Source: Chelativorans multitrophicus
GTDB lineage: Bacteria > Pseudomonadota > Alphaproteobacteria > Rhizobiales > Rhizobiaceae
Assembly (NCBI RefSeq): GCF_011317445.1
Contig: NZ_JAAAPL010000001.1
Span: 186,001 to 250,000, forward strand
Reading direction: 5' to 3'
DNA: 64,000 nucleotides
The position numbers and the translations under genes are program-made. The notes beneath the pieces were generated by a model that was not told where the DNA came from, made no database searches, and saw only the letters and a list, made by a program, of their open reading frames with translations. Below are positions 20,344-29,561 of the stretch, piece by piece. Positions within the stretch are counted from its first letter, which is position 1. Each line of letters starts with the position of its first letter.

Positions 20344-20919
20344 TTAAAATGCGATGCGCATCAGCGGCCGCCCCGCCTTGCGTTCCACGATGGTGGTGAA
20401 CCCCGCCTTCTCGAATACACGCTGCGAGCCGACACAAAGCCCGACCGACCGCGAATCCTTCGATTCCCGTATCGGACAGGCTTCCAAGAGCCGCGCTCCG
20501 TTTGCGCGGGCATAGTCCACCCCTGCCCTCACGAGCTGGTGGGTTAGACCGCGCCGGCGGGCGGCTGTGCGGATAAAGAAACAGGATATGGCCCAGACCG
20601 ACGGATCGTCGGCCGGCGCATCCTCCGCGGGCGCTGAGACACGGCCGCCGTTGTTCCATTCGGGTATATCGAGGCGTGGCCCAATTTGCATCCAGCCATC
20701 CGCCCTTTCCGCCTCGAAGAGCAGCAGCCCGGGCGGCGGGCCGGCCTCCACCCGCGCCCGCATATGATCTTTCTTCCGCTCGCCCGTGTTCTGGCGCCGC
20801 GATGCCGGCGGCAGGCGGTAATGGGTGCACCAGCAGCCGTAGCAGGCGCCCTGCTTCCCAAACAGATCCTCGAATGCCGGCCAGAGATCCGGCACCAACG
20901 GGACGATGGTGACCGTCAC
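20344..20919 (-). CDS. GNAT-family N-acetyltransferase
   Basis: 191 residues from GTG 20919, chosen because GGAGAG lies just upstream. An ATG 11 codons earlier (20952) is the alternative. A Cys-rich N-terminal stretch (ACYGCWCTHYRLP) is followed by the GNAT core VWAISCFFIRTAARRRGL and AGVDYARANGARLLEACP, ending with VFEKAGFTTIVER. This architecture is widespread in actinobacteria and rhizobia, with no assigned substrate. Convergent with DUF3572. Confidence 0.85.
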   Translation of the reverse strand: MTVTIVPLVPDLWPAFEDLFGKQGACYGCWCTHYRLPPASRRQNTGERKKDHMRARVEAGPPPGLLLFEAERADGWMQIGPRLDIPEWNNGGRVSAPAEDAPADDPSVWAISCFFIRTAARRRGLTHQLVRAGVDYARANGARLLEACPIRESKDSRSVGLCVGSQRVFEKAGFTTIVERKAGRPLMRIAF

Positions 20920-20993
20920 GTTTCTCTCCACCGCTTGTATGGCAATGCGCATTGTTCTATGATTTTGTTCTTCTTATGTTCCCATAATGATCC

Positions 20994-22304
20994 ATGGCTG
21001 TCAACGCTCCTCTGCAAAGCCTCTGCCGCGATTGCCTTACCGGTGCCGGAGTTGGCGAGCGGCGCTGCAAGGCGTGCGGCAGCCCTCGCATGGTGCGGCA
21101 CGAGGAGCTTTGCAGCCTTTCAATCGCCCATGTCGACTGCGACGCGTTCTATGCCGCGGTCGAGAAGCGAGACAATCAGGAGTTGCGCGACAAGCCAGTG
21201 ATCATCGGTGGCGGCAAGCGCGGCGTGGTTTCTACCGCGTGCTACATCGCCCGCATTCATGGCGTGCGCTCGGCCATGCCCATGTTCAAAGCGCTGGAGG
21301 CATGTCCTCACGCGATTGTCATCAAGCCGGACATGGAAAAATATGTGCGCGTGGGACGAGAGGTCCGCGAAATGATGCAGGCGCTCACCCCTATGGTGGA
21401 GCCGCTGTCGATCGATGAGGCCTTCCTCGACCTCGCAGGCACCGAGCGGCTGCATGGCGCCTTGCCCGCTTTCGTGCTGGCGCGTTTCGCCAGGGAAGTG
21501 GAACGGGAGATCGGAATCACCGTCTCGGTCGGCCTATCCTATTGCAAATTCCTGGCGAAGGTCGCCTCCGATCTCGACAAGCCGCGCGGCTTTTCCGTCA
21601 TCGGCCGGGCGGAAGCGCTCTCCTTCCTCGCCGGGCAGCCGGTCACCACGATCTGGGGCGTCGGCAAGGCCTTCGCGGCCACGCTTGCCGCCGATGGCAT
21701 CCGCACCATCGGCCAGTTGCAGCACATGGAACGCGGCGATCTCATGCGCCGCTACGGCATCATGGGCGACCGGCTCTACCGGCTCTCGCGCGGCGAAGAT
21801 GCGCGAGCCGTTCAGCCGCGCAACGAGGCAAAGAGCGTTTCGTCCGAAACCACCTTTGACAAAGATATCTCTTCTTTCGAGGAGTTGGTGCCGGTTCTTC
21901 GAGCATTAAGTGAACGTGTTTCCACGCGGCTAAAGAAGGCGGGCATCGCAGGACGGACCGTGGTTCTGAAGCTGAAAACGGCTGATTTCCGCATCCGTAC
22001 GCGCAACCGGCAGCTTGCCGATCCCACTCGTCTTGCCGACCGGATCTTTTCCACGGGATTGGACATGCTCAAGCGCGAGGCGGACGGCACGTTCTTCCGC
22101 CTGATCGGCATCGGCGTCAGCGATCTGACGGACGCCGCCAAAGCCGACCCGCCGGACCTTGTCGACCGCCTTTCCCATAAGCGGGCGCTGGCAGAGGGCG
22201 CGATCGATGCGCTCAGGGCGAAGTTTGGAAATCAGGCGGTCGAGATGGGCTACACCTTCGGCCGCTTCCGCCGTTCGCGGCCGGAGCCGGAAATCGAGGA
22301 GTGA
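20994..22304 (+). CDS. dinB: DNA polymerase IV with N-terminal zinc-ribbon extension
   Basis: 436-residue Y-family translesion polymerase. Catalytic carboxylates lie in [15 protein letters not shown] and [11 protein letters not shown]. The [15 protein letters not shown] and [12 protein letters not shown] motifs and a little-finger domain follow. Before the polymerase core there is a CRDC ... CKAC four-Cys ribbon (about residues 11-28), a common rhizobial extension. No SOS box was identified in the 74 bp to the GNAT gene. Convergent with tadG. Confidence 0.95.
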   Translation: MAVNAPLQSLCRDCLTGAGVGERRCKACGSPRMVRHEELCSLSIAHVDCDAFYAAVEKRDNQELRDKPVIIGGGKRGVVSTACYIARIHGVRSAMPMFKALEACPHAIVIKPDMEKYVRVGREVREMMQALTPMVEPLSIDEAFLDLAGTERLHGALPAFVLARFAREVEREIGITVSVGLSYCKFLAKVASDLDKPRGFSVIGRAEALSFLAGQPVTTIWGVGKAFAATLAADGIRTIGQLQHMERGDLMRRYGIMGDRLYRLSRGEDARAVQPRNEAKSVSSETTFDKDISSFEELVPVLRALSERVSTRLKKAGIAGRTVVLKLKTADFRIRTRNRQLADPTRLADRIFSTGLDMLKREADGTFFRLIGIGVSDLTDAAKADPPDLVDRLSHKRALAEGAIDALRAKFGNQAVEMGYTFGRFRRSRPEPEIEE

Positions 22305-22323
22305 CCGCCCGGGCGGAAGGACC

Positions 22324-24042
22324 TTAGTTGACGAGCGTTGCTCGGCTGCATGACGCTCCATTCACGCGGATATCGGCCTCGCCCAGACGGACGCCGAGCG
22401 CCGTCAAAACATTGAAGAGGATCGGATCGATGACGCTACCGAAGCCCGCAAGCGTCTGGGAGAGGCCTGTCAGAACCGGGTCGATGACACCGCCTAGAAT
22501 CTTCGGTTCCGTATTGAACTTGAGATTGCCGAGAAGCGACGAGAATAACGGGCCGGCAAGGGTCGTGGAATAGGCCGTCTTCAGAACGCGTCCTTCGATC
22601 TCCCGCTTATCGAAGATCAAGGTTTGTGCAGTTTCGTCCGCCGTCTGAAGGTGTGCCCTCCCCTTGACCGCTATAGTTGGCAGGAGCGGCAGGTTGACCG
22701 TCGCCAACTGCACCTCCTGTACCGTTGGTTTGCGGTCGAACCTCTTGAGCTGCGATGGGTCGACCTGGCCAATCCAGGCTTCAAGGATGCCGGGGCGCGC
22801 ATCGATCGCGACGCGCGAAACGCCGCCTGGAGAACATGTCACCTCGCGCAGTTTGGCTTCGGCGAAGGCAAGCTCCAGATAGAGCGGCAATTTGGCGTTC
22901 GCCAATCCCGGAAGACTGACGCTAAGCTCGAGATAGAGCCGTGTCTGCGCCGTCCGCACGAGGGTTCCCGCTTCTCCCACCGCAAACCAGGGCGTGTTCA
23001 GCGGCGGCTCACCGATCGCGATCTTTACGGAGGCGCCAGCCACGTTCAAGAACGCTCCGAGCTGGACATTCACCTGCTCGTTTCGATTCGCCACCGCGGT
23101 TGCAGCGCTCACCAGGTCCAGGATACCGATCACGGCCTCGATTCCCGGCGCTTGCTCGCCAATTGCCAGCCGCCCGAGATTTCCGAGATCGAGCAGATAT
23201 GAGAGCGGCACCTTGAGGCTGCCGGTCCTGGTGCCGCTTGCAAGCTGCAGCACGAACTGACGCGCCGCGCTGTGGCTCGTGCTGGCGGCGACCGCGCGCA
23301 GCACTTGTCCCAGCGTCACCTCGGCCGCGAGCACATCGTCATAGGTTCCGGCAGTCAGACCGATTTCCGTTGCAAGTTCCTCGAGAAAGGTGAGCGCCTG
23401 GATATCGGCGTTCGCCAGCGCCTCGTAATCCATCAATTTGAGGTTCAGTTTCACGCCCAGCAATTCACCGAGGACCGGGTTCAGGATCGACGTCTCCGTG
23501 TTGGCGCTCAACAGGCGCGATCCGATCGAAAATGCCGCTTCGGCCCTTGCCGCGGCGATGCCCGTGGTCGTTATGACCGGCGGCTCGAAGAAGCCTGCGC
23601 CGAAATACAGCTTTCCCTTTTTTCGGAAGGTCACGCGCACGGCGTTGGCGGGCTCGGCCCCCGGCGTGAATCGCCATGGCGATTCCGTTGAGGGATCTGC
23701 GCTATATCGGCCGGGTTCAACGAGCATTTGTGCACCCGTCCCTGCCGCCATCGGTGTGGACAGTGTTGCCCGATCGATCAGTTGCACGTTCCCTTGCCTG
23801 TTATCGGCCATGGTCAAAGCCGCTGCGGCGTTTGCACGAGAGATGTTTGCCACCGCAGTAACGGCTGCCAGGTCCGTCAGGGCCTGCGCTTCCCTGCGCT
23901 CAAGGTAGAGAGAGCCCTGGTCGACGCCGAAAACCGCCCCAAGAAGCATTACGGGAAAAAGAAGCCCGGCCATGACGGCCACATTTCCGGAGCGATCCCT
24001 CAGGGCTTGGACAGCCCTGCCGGCAATCCTGGCCATCATCAA
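22324..24042 (-). CDS. TadG-like protein (Flp pilus-assembly TadE/G domain)
   Basis: 572 residues. The N-terminus has the TadE/G-like signature: a basic RDRSGNVAVM start, one transmembrane segment (GLLFPVMLLGAVFGVDQG), then YLERREAQALTDLAAVTAV. The rest is an extracytoplasmic domain with no other motif recognised. The start ATG overlaps the upstream tadE-like stop. TadE/TadG proteins are minor pseudopilins or anchoring components of Flp pili, but no tad secretion ATPase or prepilin peptidase lies in this window, so this is an orphan pair. Confidence 0.85.
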   Translation of the reverse strand: MMMARIAGRAVQALRDRSGNVAVMAGLLFPVMLLGAVFGVDQGSLYLERREAQALTDLAAVTAVANISRANAAAALTMADNRQGNVQLIDRATLSTPMAAGTGAQMLVEPGRYSADPSTESPWRFTPGAEPANAVRVTFRKKGKLYFGAGFFEPPVITTTGIAAARAEAAFSIGSRLLSANTETSILNPVLGELLGVKLNLKLMDYEALANADIQALTFLEELATEIGLTAGTYDDVLAAEVTLGQVLRAVAASTSHSAARQFVLQLASGTRTGSLKVPLSYLLDLGNLGRLAIGEQAPGIEAVIGILDLVSAATAVANRNEQVNVQLGAFLNVAGASVKIAIGEPPLNTPWFAVGEAGTLVRTAQTRLYLELSVSLPGLANAKLPLYLELAFAEAKLREVTCSPGGVSRVAIDARPGILEAWIGQVDPSQLKRFDRKPTVQEVQLATVNLPLLPTIAVKGRAHLQTADETAQTLIFDKREIEGRVLKTAYSTTLAGPLFSSLLGNLKFNTEPKILGGVIDPVLTGLSQTLAGFGSVIDPILFNVLTALGVRLGEADIRVNGASCSRATLVN

Positions 24043-24566
24043 ATGCCTCCGACCCTGATTGTCGATGTTCGCGACATCTGCTTGCCGGGCAAAGGCAAAT
24101 CTTTAAACAAGGTCCAGATTGGCAGGTCTTTCGCGTCGTAGCGCAGGCGGACGACAAATTGCGTGCCGGTTGGATTGCTGACGGTCTCCACGTCGAGCTT
24201 GCGCGGATCGATGAAAGCATAGCCGCTTGCATTCTCGTCGAGAAAACGCGCGACGAGGTCTGTCCGCTCGGCATCATTGAGCCCGGCAAGGGAGGCCCGG
24301 GCTGCATCCGCAGCCAACTGCTGCAGCGAGTGCATGGCCCCAAAATAGATGCCGTATGCGATCATCCCCGTAAAGAGGAGGACGAGGACCGGAGCGACCA
24401 GCGCAAACTCCACGGCCGCCGAACCTCGACAGTTCCGGCCAAGATCGGTTGCCGGACCTCTCCAGGCCAAGCCTGCCGGCCGGCAGTCGCGAGGATCGCC
24501 TATATCTTTTCCCGGCGCAGACTCTTGCGCTCTTCTGGAAAGAGTGCCCCTAAAACAGCCCCACAT
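24039..24566 (-). CDS. TadE-like pseudopilin
   Basis: 175 residues from ATG 24566, which has GGGGAGG 6 bp upstream. A TTG five codons earlier is open but lies inside that site. After an unusual 40-residue N-terminal tail comes the TadE signature GSAAVEFALVAPVLVLLF with a processing-type Glu (VEF) and one transmembrane helix. A beta-rich domain with FVVRLRYDAKDLPIWTLF follows. The stop overlaps the tadG-like start by 4 bp. Confidence 0.85.
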   Translation of the reverse strand: MWGCFRGTLSRRAQESAPGKDIGDPRDCRPAGLAWRGPATDLGRNCRGSAAVEFALVAPVLVLLFTGMIAYGIYFGAMHSLQQLAADAARASLAGLNDAERTDLVARFLDENASGYAFIDPRKLDVETVSNPTGTQFVVRLRYDAKDLPIWTLFKDLPLPGKQMSRTSTIRVGGI

Positions 24567-24781
24567 TTCTGACCTCCCCAAGGTCGGCGGACAGATAACC
24601 CGCTTTCTGGAGCTTAACAGTCACGTTCAACTGAAATATTAACACTGCCGCAGCAGATGGAGCTCACGCGAATGCCTGGGGCAGGCTGCGGGCGGTCAAA
24701 AGCAACCTTTGACGGCATCGCTCCAGTTGCAATTGATCAGATTTAGCTTTGAATGCCTTCGCCGGCGCCGCTTATAAAGCG

Positions 24782-24867
24782 TGGTGCGGACGGCGGGAAT
24801 CGAACCCGCACGGGCGAAGCCCGAGGGATTTTAAGTCCCTTGCGTCTACCAGTTCCGCCACGTCCGC
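24782..24867 (-). tRNA. tRNA-Leu (anticodon UAA)
   Basis: Read on the minus strand, the 86-nt gene includes an encoded CCA. The acceptor stem GCGGACG pairs with CGTCCGC. The anticodon stem AGGGA/TCCCT holds a 7-nt loop CTTAAAA, giving UAA. A long variable arm (CGGGCTTCGCCCG) and a T-loop GGTTCGATTCC fit a class II tRNA. It reads UUA and UUG codons. Confidence 0.97.
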
Positions 24868-24947
24868 GCGGCCCGTTTCTCGGTGCTTCGGAGGGAAACG
24901 TCAATCATTCTTTTTTATCGCCCGACACGGAATCTCATCCCCCACAG

Positions 24948-24976
24948 AAAAAAGCGGCGCGGATGTCAGCCGCGCC
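24948..24976 (-). terminator. Rho-independent terminator downstream of wrbA
   Basis: On the minus strand a perfect 7-bp stem (GGCGCGG / CCGCGCC) with a 7-nt loop is followed by GC and six Ts. Here that is seen as AAAAAA at 24948-24953, then the stem to 24976. It lies 60 bp beyond the wrbA stop. Confidence 0.9.
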
Positions 24977-25036
24977 GTAGCATAGTTGCATTCAGCAAAG
25001 TGCAGGAAGCGGGCGGAGGCGCCCGCTTCGGCACAA

Positions 25037-25636
25037 TCAACGTACAAGCTTGGCTGTAATCTCCGCCAGCCTTTTGCCCTGGAATCTCGCGCCTTCCAGC
25101 TCCTGTGCGGAGGGCATGCGCGAGCCGTCTGTGTCGCTGGTTGTCGTCATGCCGTACGGAGCGCCGCCCCGAACCGTGTCATTGCCCGACTGTCCCTGAT
25201 AGGCATAGGAAAGCGGAACGATAATCATGCCATGATGCTGCAGCGCGAGCTGGGTCGAGGCGAGCGCGATTTCGGCTCCGCCATGCTGGGTGGCTGTCGA
25301 AACCATCACCGTCGCCGGCTTGTTGACCAGTTTTCCCGCGGCCCAAAGCGGCCCCGTTTGATCGAGGAAGTTCTTCAGCTGCGACGACATCATGCCATAG
25401 CGGGTGGAAACACCGAAGATGAAACCGTCATAATCGGCAAGCTCCAGAGGGGTAGCGATCTGGGCTTCCTGCTCCAGCTTGTAGTGCGCTTTCCTCGCGA
25501 CTTCCTCGGGCACGAGCTCGGGAACGCGCTTGATGGTCACATTGGCACCGGCTTCACCGGCGCCTCTGGCAGCAGCCATCGCCATGGCTTCCATGTGGCC
25601 CCAGCTGGAGTAGTAAAGAACGAGGATCTTAGCCAT
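25037..25636 (-). CDS. wrbA: NAD(P)H:quinone oxidoreductase, WrbA type
   Basis: 199-residue flavodoxin-like quinone reductase that carries out two-electron quinone reduction. The FMN-binding start [19 protein letters not shown], the [20 protein letters not shown] loop and the [11 protein letters not shown] segment are typical of WrbA. An AGGAG site precedes the ATG. It stands alone with its own terminator. Confidence 0.95.
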   Translation of the reverse strand: MAKILVLYYSSWGHMEAMAMAAARGAGEAGANVTIKRVPELVPEEVARKAHYKLEQEAQIATPLELADYDGFIFGVSTRYGMMSSQLKNFLDQTGPLWAAGKLVNKPATVMVSTATQHGGAEIALASTQLALQHHGMIIVPLSYAYQGQSGNDTVRGGAPYGMTTTSDTDGSRMPSAQELEGARFQGKRLAEITAKLVR

Positions 25637-25796
25637 ACTGATTAGCTCCTGAATAATTGGCGTAACATCGCCTTCGTCCTTTGAATTAGTCGGTGCTCAG
25701 AGAAATTAAACGCCTTCGATCCGGACACAGTGTTCACTATCCATTGCCGAGCGAAATGCTCGCGGCTACCTGGCGGGCGTGAAAGAAAGGGAAACC

Positions 25797-26537
25797 ATGG
25801 GTGAGATTGTCACGGCCGCAATGACCGTCATCGGCGACGAGATTCTTTCAGGCCGCACGAGGGACAGCAATATCGGCCATCTGGCGGACAGGATGACGGC
25901 CGTCGGGATCGACCTTCGGGAAGTGCGCATCGTTCCAGACGAGCAGGCCGCCATCGTCGAGGCCGTCAATGTGCTGCGCGGCCGCTGCACTTATGTCTTC
26001 ACCACCGGCGGCATCGGCCCCACCCATGACGACATCACCGCCGACGCGATCTCCGCCGCCTTCGGCGTTCCCTGCGAATATGACGATCAGGCTCTTCGGC
26101 TGCTGGGCGAATACTACGCATCGCGCGGCATCGAGTTCTCGGAAGCGCGTAAGCGCATGGCGCGCATGCCTCGCGGCGCAGCACACATCCACAATCCGGT
26201 GTCCGTGGCACCCGGTTTCTCGATCGGCAACGTCTTCGTGATGGCCGGCGTCCCGTCGGTCTTCCAGGCGATGCTTGAAAATGTCATTCCGACGCTCAGA
26301 ACCGGCGCCAAGCTTCTCTCTGTCTCCGTGCCCTCCCCCCTTCCCGAAGGCACCATCGGCGGGCCATTGGGAGAGATCCAGAAGGCCCATCCCGACACGA
26401 TTATCGGCTCATATCCCCGATATATAGAAGGCAAATTCTGGACGGAGCTGGTGATACGCTCGCGTTCCGAGGAAGCTCTCCAGGCAGCCAAATCCTCCGT
26501 CGAGGAGATGATCGAGCGCCTCTTGCAACGCAATTGA
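25797..26537 (+). CDS. CinA-like competence/damage-inducible protein (MoaB/Mog domain only)
   Basis: 246 residues from ATG 25797, which has AAAGGG upstream; a GTG 6 codons earlier is also open. The molybdopterin-binding-like fold is seen from AMTVIGDEILSGRTRDSN and VFTTGGIGPTHDDITADA to VAPGFSIGNVFVMAGVP. The C-terminal nicotinamide-mononucleotide deamidase domain of full CinA is missing, as in the short COG1058 proteins. The biochemical role of the short form is unclear. Confidence 0.9.
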   Translation: MGEIVTAAMTVIGDEILSGRTRDSNIGHLADRMTAVGIDLREVRIVPDEQAAIVEAVNVLRGRCTYVFTTGGIGPTHDDITADAISAAFGVPCEYDDQALRLLGEYYASRGIEFSEARKRMARMPRGAAHIHNPVSVAPGFSIGNVFVMAGVPSVFQAMLENVIPTLRTGAKLLSVSVPSPLPEGTIGGPLGEIQKAHPDTIIGSYPRYIEGKFWTELVIRSRSEEALQAAKSSVEEMIERLLQRN

Positions 26538-26586
26538 GACCTGCCCATTCTCTCTTTGCGGGCGAGGCAGAGCAAAGGAGGCTTCG

Positions 26587-27429
26587 ATGACCTACAAGAC
26601 GATGCTTGTGATTCTGCAGAACCGCACGGATGCTCCGCGGGTTCTGGACTTCGCCCTGCCTATGGCGGCGCGTCACGGTAGCCATGTGATCGGCCTTCAT
26701 GCCGAGGCGATCCCCATGCCCGTCGTCTCGCCGCTTGGCGGTTCCATCGTCGAGATGACCCCCGCTTTCCAGGAGGATGCGCTGGAGCGTCACAAGGAGC
26801 TGAAGACATTCTTCCGCGAGCGTGCGGAGGCTGAGGGCGTAGCCTATGAATGGCGCAGCTTCGATAATGTCTCCGGCGATTCGGCCGTTTCGGGCATCGA
26901 GAGCGCGCGGACGGCTGATCTGGTGATCGCGCAGCAGAACGATCCCAATGCCGAATCGGTGCGCATGTCCGACGTGGAGACCCTTCTTTTCAACACCGGC
27001 CGCCCGCTGCTTCTCGTCCCCTACACTTTTTCCGGCCGCTCAAGTCCGTTCGGCCAGGTTCTATTGGCGTGGAACGGCAGCAAGGAGGCCGCACGTGCCG
27101 CTTTTGACGCTCTGCCGCTGATGAGGGAGGCCGGCAAGGTCGAGGTGCTCAGCGTCGATGCGCGCGATACCATGGACCAGGATGCGGCGATGGCGGGGTC
27201 GGCCATTGCACAGGCGCTGGCGCGGCATGGGATCGATGTGACGCTCAAGGCCGAGCCTTCGGACGGGCGTTCGCACGGGGATGTCATCGCCAACCGCCTT
27301 GCCGAATCAGGCGCCGATCTCCTGGTTATGGGGGCGTTCGGCCGCTCGCGCCTTAGCGAGTTCGTCTTCGGTGGAGTGACGCGCGGCACGCTCCGGTCTA
27401 TGGTCACACCGACGCTGTTGTCGCATTGA
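26587..27429 (+). CDS. Universal stress protein with two Usp domains
   Basis: 280 residues made of two UspA-like halves. The second ends with the ATP-binding GxxGxS-type loop LVMGAFGRSRLSEFVFGG, while the first (ending RPLLLVPYTF) lacks it. GGAGG sits 5 bp before ATG 26587. It follows the cinA-like gene by 49 bp and precedes the DUF305 gene by 58 bp. The stress linked to this copy is not known. Confidence 0.92.
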   Translation: MTYKTMLVILQNRTDAPRVLDFALPMAARHGSHVIGLHAEAIPMPVVSPLGGSIVEMTPAFQEDALERHKELKTFFRERAEAEGVAYEWRSFDNVSGDSAVSGIESARTADLVIAQQNDPNAESVRMSDVETLLFNTGRPLLLVPYTFSGRSSPFGQVLLAWNGSKEAARAAFDALPLMREAGKVEVLSVDARDTMDQDAAMAGSAIAQALARHGIDVTLKAEPSDGRSHGDVIANRLAESGADLLVMGAFGRSRLSEFVFGGVTRGTLRSMVTPTLLSH

Positions 27430-27487
27430 GCAAGGATGACGGCATTCCTATACTCAAATTCCTTCGTTGATGAAGCAGGAGACCTTC

Positions 27488-27928
27488 GTGCGCGCAATTC
27501 TTCTTTCGACCGCCATCATCGCTTTGCTGACAGCGCCAGGCTACGCTCAGGATACCCATGCCGGCCACGGCGCAGCGCCGGCTGCATCAAGCGCCGAGCT
27601 TCCGGCAATCTGCAAAAGCGAGGCCGCGAATTCCGCTCAGGCACATGCCATGCCGCCATCACCCGACGGTCTCGATGAAGGCCGCAAGGCCCTCATCGAA
27701 TCCATGGCCGCCATGAACGAGATGGGGATGGCCATGATGGCGCCGGACATCGACGTCGCCTTCGTTTGCGGCATGATCCCCCACCACAAAGGAGCCATCG
27801 CGATGGCGAAGGCAGAACTCGACCATGGCGACGACCCTTGGGCCAAGGAACTCGCGCAAAAGGTCATCGCCGCACAAGAGCAGGAGATTGCGGAAATGCT
27901 CGAATGGCTCGAAGCCCAGGCAAAATAG
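27488..27928 (+). CDS. Exported DUF305 protein
   Basis: 146 residues from GTG 27488, preferred because AGGAG lies 6 bp upstream; ATG 27470 is the alternative. A clear signal peptide (AILLSTAIIALLTAPGYAQ) leads into a Met/His-rich DUF305 domain with FVCGMIPHHKGAIAMAKAEL, a motif that suggests metal (often copper) contact. Many DUF305 proteins accompany copper-resistance genes, though none are adjacent here. It may be co-transcribed with usp. Confidence 0.85.
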   Translation: MRAILLSTAIIALLTAPGYAQDTHAGHGAAPAASSAELPAICKSEAANSAQAHAMPPSPDGLDEGRKALIESMAAMNEMGMAMMAPDIDVAFVCGMIPHHKGAIAMAKAELDHGDDPWAKELAQKVIAAQEQEIAEMLEWLEAQAK

Positions 27929-27938
27929 TTCAGGTCGT

Positions 27939-28602
27939 CTAATCGCTGACCACATAGGAAATCGATGTATCGATAATCCCGTCCACCGTGCCCGAAATGA
28001 GGCCCTTCTCCCTTGCTTGTTCGGCCGTTAGGACAAGCCTCTGATTTTCGGAATAGGAAATCGCCCTGATTTCCTCTTCCGGCATCGAGGTGCAGGTTTT
28101 ATAGGCTTCGGTGCTGAAGTTCGCGGATATGTTGATCATTTCATCCATCTGCCGCAACTCATCCACCGTCCAGGGCGCCTCCTGCACCATCAATGCCGGT
28201 GGATGAAGAAGAAATCGGTGGATGAAGAAGAAATGTGCCATACTCCAACGAAAGCCGTTCACGGCCGCCGCAGAACATAACCGACGCCGCTGAACCCACA
28301 TAAGCGAGATTGACGGTCGTAATGGGTGTGCGGCTGCTCCTGATGATCCAATATGCGGCATCTCCTGCATCGGCGTTGCCACCCCAACTGCGGATGTACA
28401 AATAGATCTTTTCAAGATCACCATATTGTTGATTGATCTCATCGATTGTCGATATGAGATCGTTAACAGAACTCTCCGTAACCAACCCAGTGAAAATTAC
28501 CTTTGCGAATTTCTCGCTTTCTGTCTCTTCCTTCATTTCCCCAAAGGCAAACCACACAATAGAGGCCAATACGGCACCAATAACTACATATAAAAATTTC
28601 AT
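27939..28602 (-). pseudogene. ClpP-like (S14) membrane-anchored protease, frameshifted by a 19-bp tandem duplication
   Basis: Starting at ATG 28602, the protein has an N-terminal membrane anchor (YVVIGAVLASIVWFAF) and a ClpP fold: YLYIRSWGGN oxyanion loop, catalytic Ser107 in GSAASVMF and His127 in FLLHPP. The frame then breaks, because the 18-nt string GGTGGATGAAGAAGAAAT occurs twice (28198-28215 and 28217-28234, period 19). The shifted frame stops at 28159. Removing one copy restores a 214-residue protein continuing HPPALMVQEAPWTVDELR to the stop at 27939. Without a sequencing error this is an inactivated, or switchable, gene. It lies 14 bp after its paralogue. Its base composition is richer in AT than its neighbours. 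Confidence 0.88.
28198..28234. repeat. 19-bp tandem duplication inside the ClpP-like gene
   Basis: Two identical 18-nt copies (GGTGGATGAAGAAGAAAT) separated by one base give a 19-bp period. The length is not a multiple of three, so it shifts the frame just after the catalytic His codon region. Confidence 0.95.
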
Positions 28603-28616
28603 CTATATCACCGTTC

Positions 28617-29321
28617 TCAATCACGCGATCGAAACCTGACGTCCAGATCCTCCCTGTCGAGGATCGTGTATGATAGGGGAGAGACAACTATCTCCCTCAT
28701 TTCCGAGGAAATGATCCCCTTCTCACGCGCTTCGCTGGCGCGCACCAACAGCCTGTTGTCTTCACTTTCGATAACGGCCGATATTTCGTCGGCAGAAAGG
28801 CTCGTGCATTCGCGATACACGCTTTCAAAAACTTCGTTGTATGACTTCAGCAACTCTCTTGAGAGCTCGAAATGAACGGGCTGCATGGACATTTCCGGCA
28901 AAGTGACGCTGGCGGGCTTGAGGATGAAGTACGTATTTGGAAAGGCCGCTCTTTCGGCTGCCCCGCAGAACATCACCGCCGCGACCGAGGCCACGGTCGA
29001 TATGTTGACGGCAATAACGGGAATAGGCGAACTCTTGATCGCCCAGTAGGCGGCCTGGGCACTGTCCATGTCTCCGCCCGGGCTGTTGATGTAGAGATAA
29101 ATGGATTGCAGCGCTTTATGCTCGCTGTTCAGCCGATCGAGCACCGAGACCAGTTCCGCTACTTTCCGCTCGGTTACCTCTCCGACGAAAAAAACTTTCG
29201 CCAAAGCTGTTTCGCTTAACTGTTCCTCGTCCGGCGCGACCGAAATTATGTCAGCTCCGGCGGGGGGCGATGATATCGCAAAGCCAGCGCACAGAAACGA
29301 ATATAATAAATATCTTCTCAT
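28617..29321 (-). CDS. Exported ClpP-like protein with substituted catalytic residues
   Basis: 234 residues with a signal-peptide-like N-terminus (YLLYSFLCAGFAISSPPAGA) and a ClpP fold. The oxyanion loop YLYINSPGGD is canonical. When aligned with the neighbouring paralogue, the catalytic Ser position is Ala115 (STVASVAAVMFC) and the His position is Lys135 (YFILKP). It is therefore predicted to be proteolytically inactive, comparable in idea to ClpR subunits paired with ClpP. It is the upstream gene of the pair, and both are AT-richer than flanking genes. No Clp ATPase lies nearby. Partner binding or a scaffold role is inference. Confidence 0.85.
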   Translation of the reverse strand: MRRYLLYSFLCAGFAISSPPAGADIISVAPDEEQLSETALAKVFFVGEVTERKVAELVSVLDRLNSEHKALQSIYLYINSPGGDMDSAQAAYWAIKSSPIPVIAVNISTVASVAAVMFCGAAERAAFPNTYFILKPASVTLPEMSMQPVHFELSRELLKSYNEVFESVYRECTSLSADEISAVIESEDNRLLVRASEAREKGIISSEMREIVVSPLSYTILDREDLDVRFRSRD

Positions 29322-29561
29322 ATATTCCTCTAAAGTAATATCACCCTAAGGATAGCATCATCCATTTCTTCCTAATCTTTAATTCTCTTCTTTTCTGCTT
29401 TTTGATGAAAGTCCTTCCGAACGCGCGAAGGATGGCGCGTCGGCGGCGGCTATCTCTTCGCAATTCCAGAAAGGAGGGCTGCTCTTGCCACTTCCCCGTT
29501 TTTCCGGCTAATTCCCGGCGCATTCCAGCTATAGCGGCCTGCATCTCAGGAGTGCGCGCGA

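Noticed and set aside
24749-24985. Open frames over the tRNA-Leu gene
   Set aside because: Translations of a tRNA sequence on the opposite strand, a known artefact.
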